A stretch of 8,198 bases of DNA from an uncultured Chlamydiae bacterium (GTDB lineage Bacteria; Chlamydiota; Chlamydiia; Chlamydiales; SM23-39): positions 1-8,198 of the forward strand of contig CAIPFQ010000029.1 of the NCBI GenBank assembly GCA_903864395.1, given 5' to 3'. Every line of letters starts with the position of its first letter. Position 1 is the first letter of the stretch. This document shows positions 1 through 5,652 of this stretch, one piece after another. The position numbers and the translations under genes are program-made. The notes beneath the pieces are model-generated. The model searched no databases, was not told the DNA's origin, and saw only the letters and a program-made list of their open reading frames with translations.

Positions 1-153
1 TCTCTATCAATTTTTTTATTCAATTTTGTGATCGACGAGCGTCAGCGAGTTGATCCTAAAATTGTACAAAGTCGAGTTTTGGTATTCTTCAGTCAGCATG
101 GCTCAAAAACATACATTATTGTTGAAAATTTTGCGAGGAAAATGCAGAGCTAA
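1..153 (+). other. open frame entering from left edge, doubtful coding
   Basis: Frame 1 on the plus strand is open from the first base to a TAA at 151-153, giving 50 codons with no stop (for example VIDERQRVDPKIV around codons 10-22). If real, it is the 3' end of a gene starting outside the window. It would overlap the 3' end of the Nudix gene on the other strand by about 38 nt, which is unusual in a chlamydial genome. It also reads straight through a 44-nt palindrome at 21-64. I do not recognise the peptide. Fifty open codons can occur by chance at this base composition, so I treat it as a possibility only. Confidence 0.15.
21..64. repeat. 44-nt imperfect palindrome / stem-loop
   Basis: The left arm (21-36, CAATTTTGTGATCGAC) and right arm (49-64, GTTGATCCTAAAATTG) pair as a 16-position stem around a 12-nt loop. 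As plus-strand RNA it has 8 pairs, one U-C mismatch and 7 more pairs, two of the pairs being G-U. As minus-strand RNA those two G-U pairs become C-A mismatches, so the plus-strand fold is better. Neither side is followed by a proper U-tract, so it is not a standard intrinsic terminator for the operon ending at 116. It could be a dispersed repeat, a mobile-element end or part of a small RNA. The arms are seen directly; the function is unknown. Confidence 0.5.
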
Positions 154-703
154 AAAATAATTTTTCCATTGAAAGCCACTTGTTATGAAGTCGGAGCAAC
201 GAAGGATGCTGACAAGGCATTGCTTTAGGGTCTTTTCCAATCCAGCGAAGGGCTTTTGATTCGTGAGAAATGCGGAACGGCTCATCACTGACAACTTGAA
301 GCAAAAATCGAATATCGTAATGAAAGTGTTCAGATTCCTTCGTGTTGCCTGGGATCAAATGAATATCGAGATCAAAAATCTCTTCTCGCACAGCCACGAT
401 CGCTTGAATCCCAGATTCTTCTTGCGCCTCTCTGAGAGCAGAGACCAAAACATCGCTCTCTCCATCACAATGCCCTCCGAGCTGTAGCCATCGATTGAGT
501 TTTGCATGATGGGTAAGAAGCGCGAGAGAACCTTCTTTATTCAAAAGCCAAGCCGACGCTGTCACATGCCCAACAGACAAAGATCTTTCAAAACAATTCT
601 TATGAGCGTCCACAAAGCCAAGGGTTTTTTTCTTATATTCTATTTCAACAGGCTCTTTTGGAGAGTATCTATTTAAAAGATTTTTTAATTTATTTCTTTT
701 CAT
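116..703 (-). CDS. Nudix hydrolase
   Basis: This is a 195-residue protein of the Nudix hydrolase superfamily, which hydrolyses nucleoside diphosphates linked to another group (X). The Nudix box lies at residues 77-99. It starts GHCDGES and ends REAQEESGI (91-99), keeping the REx2EExG metal-binding core. The upstream canonical Glu of Gx5E is displaced by one: Ser stands at 83 and Glu at 82. The GGHxDG opening recalls a recognised Nudix subgroup. The substrate cannot be told from sequence. I place the start at the ATG at 703, whose A is the last base of the preceding gene's TGA (TGATG), implying translational coupling; a TTG one codon upstream is less likely. No strong Shine-Dalgarno is seen. 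The last ~15 residues (Ser/Phe/Gln-rich) look unconserved. It is the last gene of the minus-strand operon. Cytoplasmic, with no signal peptide. Confidence 0.9.
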   Translation of the reverse strand: MKRNKLKNLLNRYSPKEPVEIEYKKKTLGFVDAHKNCFERSLSVGHVTASAWLLNKEGSLALLTHHAKLNRWLQLGGHCDGESDVLVSALREAQEESGIQAIVAVREEIFDLDIHLIPGNTKESEHFHYDIRFLLQVVSDEPFRISHESKALRWIGKDPKAMPCQHPSLLRLHNKWLSMEKLFFSSAFSSQNFQQ

Positions 704-2115
704 CAAAACTCAACAATAGAATGATTGACATTAACATTTTTCCACCTTGAAAGATATGGAAAAATATCTTTTTCTAAAAACTCAGATACTTGTTCAGGAG
801 CTCTTCCTATCAATGCTGAAATCGAGCTTACAGAGGCGATTTCCTCTTGATTCAAACCAAAACTCAGATCGGCCGCCACAGACATCACAAAATTTTTGAG
901 AGGCTCCTTTGACAAAAGCCGCAGCTTTTCATGCAGCTCTTGTCGATCCCCTCCCTTTTTGACCGCCTGCATTAAAATATTTTCCATGATCATTGCAGGC
1001 ATTTCCTGTTCGAGTCTCTCCAAGCAAGTTGTTGAAGATATTTGAAGATGAGAAAAAAGATGAATCAGCAAATTTAAAATCGCATCCACACCCAAAAAAG
1101 CCTCGGGTAAACAAATTCTTCGATTGGAAGAATCATCCAAAGAACGCTCCAACCACTGCGTAGCTAAAGTATAAGCTGGATTTTGGGCTAGGGAAATGAC
1201 AAAACGAGAAAGTCCGCACACGCGCTCCGCATAAATCGGATTGCGCTTATACGGCATCGCCGAAGAGCCAACCTGAGAGGGGCTTTGCGATTCAAAAAGC
1301 TCGCCATCATGCGCCAGCAAACGAATATCCGTCCCAATTTTATGCGCGCTTGCCGCAAAAGAGGCAAATGCATGAAAGAGGTTGCAATCTATTTTTCTCG
1401 TATACGTTTGCCCTGCAATCGGAAGAATATTTGTAAACCCAAATTCTTTGGCAATCAAAGCCTCCATCGCGACGACTTTTTTAGAGTCTCCCTCAAAAAG
1501 AGAAAGAAAAGAGCTTTGCGTCCCCGTGGCTCCTTTTGCTCCTAAAAAAGAGAAATTTTCAAAAATCCTTTGCCAATCTTGCGCATCGAGAAAAAGATCC
1601 TGCAGCCAAAGACACGCCCTTTTTCCCATCGTTGTCGGTTGAGCGCTTTGAAAATGCGTATAACTCAAACAAGGCGTTTTTGCTTGGGCTTCAGCAAAAG
1701 AGGCTAACAATTTTATAGCCTGCGCTAACTTGCTCAAAAGCATTTGTAAAGCGGTTTTACATTGAATCAAGTCTGCGTTATCTGTCACATAGCAAGAGGT
1801 CGCGCCTAAATGGATAATAGGCTTTGCCTCAGGGCATTCCTCGCCAAAGGCATGGATATGAGCAAATACATCGTGTCGGAATTTTTTTTCATAGAGGGCG
1901 AATTTTGCAAAATCAAGAATCGGAAGCGCTTTTTCCATTTGCGCAATTTGGGTGTCGCAAATCGAAAGTCCCAAAGCCTTTTGCGCTTTGGCCAGGGCAA
2001 TCCAAAGACGCCGAAAAAGAAGGATTTTGGACTCTTGCGAAAAGAGATAAGACATCTCTTCGCTCGCATAGCGCGCTGTAAACGCACTTTCATATTTTTG
2101 ATGAAAAGAATCCAC
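703..2115 (-). CDS. purB: adenylosuccinate lyase (ADSL type)
   Basis: The 470-residue product is a fumarase/aspartase-superfamily lyase. Adenylosuccinate lyase removes fumarate from SAICAR in purine synthesis and from adenylosuccinate when AMP is made from IMP. Visible blocks are RHDVFAHIH (80-88), IHLGATSCYVTDN (101-113), THFQSAQ (153-159, catalytic His154), GAKGATGTQ (192-200), GQTYTRKID (235-243), the superfamily signature loop GSSAMPYKRNP (283-293, catalytic Ser) and LDDSSNRR (326-333). These blocks and the length resemble animal-type ADSL (about 480 residues) more than the shorter B. subtilis type. One small departure is THFQSAQ where the human enzyme, as I recall it, has THFQPAQ. The start is a GTG two bases after the stop of the preceding gene. 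No in-frame ATG is available before residue 21 and no clear Shine-Dalgarno is visible, so coupled translation is likely. Chlamydiaceae generally lack de novo purine synthesis; no other purine gene is in the window. Confidence 0.93.
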   Translation of the reverse strand: MDSFHQKYESAFTARYASEEMSYLFSQESKILLFRRLWIALAKAQKALGLSICDTQIAQMEKALPILDFAKFALYEKKFRHDVFAHIHAFGEECPEAKPIIHLGATSCYVTDNADLIQCKTALQMLLSKLAQAIKLLASFAEAQAKTPCLSYTHFQSAQPTTMGKRACLWLQDLFLDAQDWQRIFENFSFLGAKGATGTQSSFLSLFEGDSKKVVAMEALIAKEFGFTNILPIAGQTYTRKIDCNLFHAFASFAASAHKIGTDIRLLAHDGELFESQSPSQVGSSAMPYKRNPIYAERVCGLSRFVISLAQNPAYTLATQWLERSLDDSSNRRICLPEAFLGVDAILNLLIHLFSHLQISSTTCLERLEQEMPAMIMENILMQAVKKGGDRQELHEKLRLLSKEPLKNFVMSVAADLSFGLNQEEIASVSSISALIGRAPEQVSEFLEKDIFPYLSRWKNVNVNHSIVEF

Positions 2116-2117
2116 AG

Positions 2118-2858
2118 CTATATCAAATGTTGAATTTCAGCGAGAAGGTCTCGCAGCTCTTGTTTTTCTCCTCTTTTCAAGGAACAAAGAGGGTTTTTTA
2201 ACAGACTCTGCGCTTTTTTCAAAGCGCTGAACACAGCATGAGAAAGCTCTGTCCCCCTCTTGTCCTCCTCAGATAAAGGAAACTCTTCTCGAATTTTTTG
2301 CAGAAGAACTTGTTTCGATTCGCCTTGATAGCTTTTCACGATTTCTTCTTTTCGATGCAAAGAACCTGAACGGCTTGCAAGGCTATAAATCACTTGGCGA
2401 GGCATCTGATCAATCAAAGAATGAACCGCAGAGGGCATCGCTGTATAAAACTCATAATACTGAAGAAAGTTATAAGGGGTTTGCCGATTGCCATAGGTAA
2501 CATAGAGCCATGCGGTAAACGCCCCTTCTTTATATTTTTTAAGCAGAGTTTGCGCCCTCTTAATTCTTTCCCCATGCAAAATAACGGCCTGGTTTGCAAT
2601 CGCCTTTACTTCCGATGTAATCGCCGAGAGCAACTCGACATCGGCTTCAACATCAAAAGAGGCGTCTTCCCGATATTCCTCTAAGATCGATTGAACCCTG
2701 TTTTTTTCTGACGCATTCAGTGGAGCCACGCGAAAAACGCCCGAAAAACTCGAAAGATCCCCCTTGTTCGCTTTTTCGACAAGAGCTGCCATTTTTTGCG
2801 ATGGATCTGATTTCGACGCAAAGCGTCTTTGCAACAAATTATTGAATTTCGACATCAT
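2118..2858 (-). CDS. pGP6-D-like protein (CT583 family)
   Basis: The 246-residue product resembles the chlamydial virulence-plasmid protein pGP6-D (about 247 residues, from memory) and its chromosomal paralogue CT583. Shared features include a block at about 68-100 ending VILHGERI (pGP6-D has VLLLGEKI), FTAWLYVTYGNRQTPYN (114-130; pGP6-D has FSSWIELVFRTKSSAYN), LQYYEFYTAMP (132-142; ALAYYELFINLP) and YSLASRSGSL (158-167; YILAARKGDL). The family has no settled biochemical role. It is mostly helical, hydrophilic and probably cytoplasmic. Its ATG (followed by a second ATG) touches the TAG of the parA reading frame (TAGATGATG), with GAGG six bases upstream, so it is probably coupled to parA translation. 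The premature TAA in parA could therefore lower its expression. On the chlamydial plasmid a ParA-like gene (pGP5-D) likewise precedes pGP6-D. Confidence 0.93.
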   Translation of the reverse strand: MMSKFNNLLQRRFASKSDPSQKMAALVEKANKGDLSSFSGVFRVAPLNASEKNRVQSILEEYREDASFDVEADVELLSAITSEVKAIANQAVILHGERIKRAQTLLKKYKEGAFTAWLYVTYGNRQTPYNFLQYYEFYTAMPSAVHSLIDQMPRQVIYSLASRSGSLHRKEEIVKSYQGESKQVLLQKIREEFPLSEEDKRGTELSHAVFSALKKAQSLLKNPLCSLKRGEKQELRDLLAEIQHLI

Positions 2859-3017
2859 CTAAGTCCTCATCAGTATCTCAGCGGCTAGGGACTTGTAATC
2901 GATCGCTGCCCGCGCCCCTGGCGCCGTCTCAAAGATCGGTTTCCCATAAATTGTCGCCTCAGATACTGCGATATCGCGCCTCACTTTTGCTTGCAAGAGT
3001 TTTCCTGGAAATGTTTG
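2859..3017 (-). pseudogene. parA: orphaned 3' end of parA after in-frame TAA
   Basis: This is the direct continuation, in the same frame, of the parA reading frame after its TAA at 3018-3020. The 52 codons have no further stop and end at the TAG at 2859-2861, immediately before the ATG of the pGP6-D-like gene. The encoded residues include QTFPGKLLQAKVRRDIAVSE followed by A-T-I-Y-G-K-P-I-F, and end LAAEILMRT. From memory, Chlamydia ParA (CT582) has KTFPGKLLNTKIRRDITVSE and HGKPVF at the same place, so this is a well-conserved C-terminus. It contains the RRDIxVSEAxxxGKP segment, equivalent to the region of ParA/Soj proteins with DNA-contacting arginines. With it, the product would be 250 residues, close to the family length of about 255. 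There is no ATG that would allow useful restart. Conservation suggests the lesion is very recent, a sequence error, or read through. Confidence 0.85.
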
Positions 3018-3611
3018 TTATATTACTTTTAAAAAAGCATCATTGCTTTTGCCCCGAGGATTCCAAAAAGATAAAGAAACCCCCAGAATTTTTGTTCCAT
3101 GCCTTTCTGAAATATTATTAATAAAAAGAGAGAGCCGCTGCAATCCTTTCACGCTATAAAATTCAGGCGTCGCGCAAACCAGCGAATGATTCGAAGCGAT
3201 AAGCGACGACTCCGTTAGCCAACAAAGAGAGGGCGGTGTATCGATCAAAATAAAATCATAGGGAAGCTCGCGAAGAATTTCTTTGAGCCGCTCATGAGAA
3301 TATCGGTCCGCCGCAAGGGCGCCAGACACTTCCACCCTCTCCAGCCATGTATCGGCGGGGATAATGTGCATCCCTGGAACGCAAGTCGTTAAAATAACTT
3401 CTTGCAACGTCTTTTCCCCTTGGAGCACAGGCGCGATGCTATCTTGCTCATCTGGATCAAATCCAAGGCCCGTTGTGAGATTCGCCTGCGCGTCAAAGTC
3501 GATCAAAAGCACCTTTTTCTGATGAAAAAGAGCCAGAGCAGAACCGAGATGAAGGGACGTCGATGTTTTTGCCGTCCCCCCTTTAAAACTACTCACAGAA
3601 ATGATCTGCAT
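3018..3611 (-). CDS. parA: ParA/Soj-family partition ATPase, truncated by in-frame TAA
   Basis: This is a ParA/MinD-type deviant Walker ATPase, which in the family forms ATP-dependent dimers on nucleoid DNA and positions chromosomes or plasmids. Visible motifs are the deviant Walker A KGGTAKTS (10-17), the A' motif LIDFDAQAN (36-44), Walker B FILIDTPPS (120-128), and family blocks PADTWLERVEVSG (85-97) and ATPEFYSVKGL (147-157). They match the chlamydial chromosomal homologue CT582 as I recall it. The start is well supported: AAGGAG at 3621-3626 lies nine bases upstream, and that site includes the first bases of the thrS stop codon. Reading stops at TAA after residue 197 (FLKVI), whereas homologues run to about 255 and the missing part follows in frame. 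If translated as written, the protein keeps nucleotide-binding motifs but loses the C-terminal region implicated in DNA contact, so it is probably non-functional unless the stop is read through. Confidence 0.9.
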   Translation of the reverse strand: MQIISVSSFKGGTAKTSTSLHLGSALALFHQKKVLLIDFDAQANLTTGLGFDPDEQDSIAPVLQGEKTLQEVILTTCVPGMHIIPADTWLERVEVSGALAADRYSHERLKEILRELPYDFILIDTPPSLCWLTESSLIASNHSLVCATPEFYSVKGLQRLSLFINNISERHGTKILGVSLSFWNPRGKSNDAFLKVI

Positions 3612-3620
3612 GAAATAAAT

Positions 3621-3627
3621 CTCCTTA
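3621..3627 (-). promoter_or_regulatory. parA ribosome binding site overlapping thrS stop
   Basis: On the minus strand TAAGGAG combines the thrS stop codon TAA (3627-3625) with a strong Shine-Dalgarno AAGGAG, nine bases before the parA ATG at 3611. This fixes the parA start and ties its translation to thrS. It is the clearest Shine-Dalgarno of the operon. Confidence 0.75.
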
Positions 3628-5547
3628 AGGCGCTGTTGAGTAAGGAGACATTAAAGCTCTCTCCTCTTTCTCTTTTATGACTTTAGCAAGAAAATCAGAA
3701 ATGTCAACTGCGCCATGAACAATATTGTCCCGCGTGCGCAAAGACGCCGTATTTTCTTCGATCTCTTTATCCCCAACCGTCAGCATGTAATTCGTTTTCA
3801 AAAGCTGCGCATCGCGTACCTTTTTTCCCATCGATTCACTACTCTCATCCACATCGCACACAAGCCCCCGTTTTCGGATTTTTTCCGCAAGCGCATGGGC
3901 GTAAGGCGCGTGGCGATCCGCGATCGTGAGAATTTTTACTTGATATGGACTAAGCCAAAGAGGAAACTTTCCAGCAAAATGTTCTACAAGAATCCCAAAT
4001 AACCTTTCCAAAGAACCAAAAATCGCTCGATGCAACATTACAGGACGCTTATGCTGCCCATCGCTATCGACATACGTGAGATCAAATTTTTCTGGCAGCG
4101 CCATGTCGAGCTGAACCGTTCCACACTGCCAGTAGCGCCCAATGGCATCGCGAATATGAATGTCAATCTTAGGGCCGTAAAAAGCGCCATCCCCTTCATT
4201 AATTCGATACGCATGCCCCCAAGCATCGAGAGCCCCTTTTAAGCCATTCGTCGCATTTTCCCACTCAGCGTCCGAGCCAATCGTTTTAGATTTTTCTGGC
4301 CGCGTCGAAAGCTCAAGGCGATAAGGAAGACCAAAAGTGGAGTAAATTTTATCGGCAAATTGCAAAATCTGCAAAATTTCCTCTTGGATTTGGTCGGGGC
4401 GCATGAAAAGATGCGCGTCGTCCTGATGAAAGCTGCGCACACGAAACAGGCCATTGAGAGCCCCTGACGCTTCAAAGCGATGCACGTGACCGATTTCAGC
4501 CACACGCAAAGGCAATTCTCGATAGCTATGAATCTGGCCGCGATAAAACAACATACAGCCGGGACAATTCATCGGCTTAATCGCAAACTCTCTCTCCTCT
4601 ACCCTCGAAACATACATATTCTCTCGATAATGAAACCAATGACCGGACCTTTCCCACAGCTCCTGGCTCATCATCATCGGCGTTTTAATCTCTATGTAAT
4701 TAGCCGCTTGAAGGGCTTCTCGCAGAAAATCCAAAAGACGGTTCCAAATAATCAGCCCTCTCGGATGAATAAAAGGCATGCCTGGGGCCTCTTCCTTGAA
4801 AGAATAAAGATCGAGCGCGATGCCAAGAGCCTTATGATCCCTTTTTTTCGCCTCTTCCAGAAATTGGAGATACTCCTTCATCTTTTTTTTATCGGGAAAA
4901 GAAACGCCATAGAGGCGCGTGAGCATCTCTCTTTGCGCATCGCCACGCCAATAGGCACCAGAAATTTTTAAGAGCTTAAACGCCTTAACTTTATTGAGAC
5001 TCGGCAAATGAGGCCCTCGACATAAATCAACAAATTCTCCTTGAGAGTAGGAGGAAATAGGCTCATCGGAAAATCCATCAATCAGCTCGCATTTAAAAGG
5101 GTTGTTGGCAAAAGCCTCTCTCGCCTCTTTCTTTCCCAAAAGCTCTCGTCTCTCGGGCTTCAGATTCTCAGAGAGAATTTTTTCCACTTCTTTTTCAATT
5201 GCAGGAAAATCTTGATCGGAGATCGAAAGATTGCCAAAGTCGTAATAAAACCCTTGTTCAATGGCAGGGCCAATTGTGGGTTGCGCTGCTGGCCATAGGC
5301 GAAGCACCGCTTGCGCAAGCACATGAGCGGAGCTGTGCCAAAAAACCTCTTTCCCTTTTGGATCCTCAAAGTTGAGAAAAACCAGAAAATCCCCCTCGTG
5401 AAGAGGGGCGTTGAAGTCGACAAGTTTTTCATTCAAAGTCACCGCCACCGCTTGCTCTGGGGCGCTAAGATGGAGCTGCAGAGCCACATCTCTAGGCGTG
5501 CTTCCTTCAGGAATTTCGATTTCTTTACCGTTCGCTTTGATTCTCAT
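3625..5547 (-). CDS. thrS: threonyl-tRNA synthetase
   Basis: The 640-residue class II synthetase charges tRNA-Thr and edits mis-charged Ser-tRNA. Domains in order: TGS-like N-terminal domain (1-60), editing domain (about 65-225) with HSSAHVLAQ (71-79) and CRGPH (176-180), class II catalytic core (about 240-525) and anticodon-binding domain starting near FPLWLSPYQV (528-537). The zinc ligands expected from E. coli ThrS are present: Cys328 in NCPGC, His379 in HQDDAH and His506 in LHRA. Class II motif 2 is visible around VAEIGHVHRFE (349-359). I chose the ATG at 5547 because MRIKANGKEIEIPEG is a normal ThrS N-terminus and GAGGTG (5556-5551) sits just upstream. A longer frame to 5598 would begin with TTG, inside the promoter. 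It heads the operon, with parA 13 nt downstream. The gene looks intact and of normal length. Confidence 0.97.
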   Translation of the reverse strand: MRIKANGKEIEIPEGSTPRDVALQLHLSAPEQAVAVTLNEKLVDFNAPLHEGDFLVFLNFEDPKGKEVFWHSSAHVLAQAVLRLWPAAQPTIGPAIEQGFYYDFGNLSISDQDFPAIEKEVEKILSENLKPERRELLGKKEAREAFANNPFKCELIDGFSDEPISSYSQGEFVDLCRGPHLPSLNKVKAFKLLKISGAYWRGDAQREMLTRLYGVSFPDKKKMKEYLQFLEEAKKRDHKALGIALDLYSFKEEAPGMPFIHPRGLIIWNRLLDFLREALQAANYIEIKTPMMMSQELWERSGHWFHYRENMYVSRVEEREFAIKPMNCPGCMLFYRGQIHSYRELPLRVAEIGHVHRFEASGALNGLFRVRSFHQDDAHLFMRPDQIQEEILQILQFADKIYSTFGLPYRLELSTRPEKSKTIGSDAEWENATNGLKGALDAWGHAYRINEGDGAFYGPKIDIHIRDAIGRYWQCGTVQLDMALPEKFDLTYVDSDGQHKRPVMLHRAIFGSLERLFGILVEHFAGKFPLWLSPYQVKILTIADRHAPYAHALAEKIRKRGLVCDVDESSESMGKKVRDAQLLKTNYMLTVGDKEIEENTASLRTRDNIVHGAVDISDFLAKVIKEKEERALMSPYSTAP

Positions 5548-5550
5548 ACC

Positions 5551-5556
5551 CACCTC
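5551..5556 (-). promoter_or_regulatory. thrS ribosome binding site
   Basis: GAGGTG (minus strand) lies three bases before the ATG at 5547, with the GAGG core five bases away. It matches the anti-Shine-Dalgarno well and supports starting ThrS here rather than 17 codons upstream. Confidence 0.6.
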
Positions 5557-5569
5557 GTTGAAGCCGATC

Positions 5570-5598
5570 ATTGTACAAGATCTTCCATGGAAAGGCAA
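5570..5598 (-). promoter_or_regulatory. sigma70-like promoter for thrS operon
   Basis: On the minus strand, TTGCCT (5598-5593, 4/6 to the -35 consensus) is followed by a 17-nt spacer and TACAAT (5575-5570, 5/6 to the -10 consensus). Initiation would fall near 5563, leaving a leader of roughly 15 nt before the thrS ATG. It is the only good match I see between the divergent genes in this orientation. The short leader leaves no room for a T-box riboswitch, which often controls thrS in Firmicutes. Confidence 0.5.
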
Positions 5599-5635
5599 TA
5601 GCCATTCAAAACTTGTTTTTTAGGCCATTTCCATG
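5586..5635. repeat. inverted repeat in divergent thrS/MOMP-like interval
   Basis: CATGGAAA (5586-5593) and its exact reverse complement TTTCCATG (5628-5635) flank 34 bp between the divergent genes. Allowing one extra base in the right arm, pairing extends by GGC/GCC (left CATGGAAAGGC, right arm complement CATGGAAATGGC). The left arm ends at the edge of the thrS -35 box and the right arm lies just upstream of the MOMP-like ATG. This placement would suit an operator or a shared regulator, but an 8-bp repeat can arise by chance. Confidence 0.35.
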
Positions 5636-5652
5636 TATGCACCAAAATATCC

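Noticed and set aside
17..99. 27-codon minus-strand reading after the Nudix gene
   Set aside because: It is short, has no ribosome binding site, passes through the palindrome and resembles nothing I know.
1810..2133. Plus-strand readings opposite the start of purB
   Set aside because: They are very basic, low-complexity shadows of a strongly conserved gene.
4480..4971. 163-codon plus-strand reading opposite thrS
   Set aside because: It is a shadow of the conserved thrS catalytic core on the other strand, with no independent coding signs.
5548..5563. T-box or other riboswitch ahead of thrS
   Set aside because: The predicted leader is only about 15 nt, too short for any known T-box.
5570..5580. 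ATTGTACAA shared with position 61-69 as a possible operator
   Set aside because: It contains a short palindrome (TTGTACAA) seen only twice. One copy is explained by the thrS -10 box, so chance is sufficient.
5548..5598. Longer ThrS reading with 17 extra N-terminal residues
   Set aside because: It would start with TTG inside the -35 element. The ATG at 5547 has a good ribosome binding site and gives a normal ThrS N-terminus.
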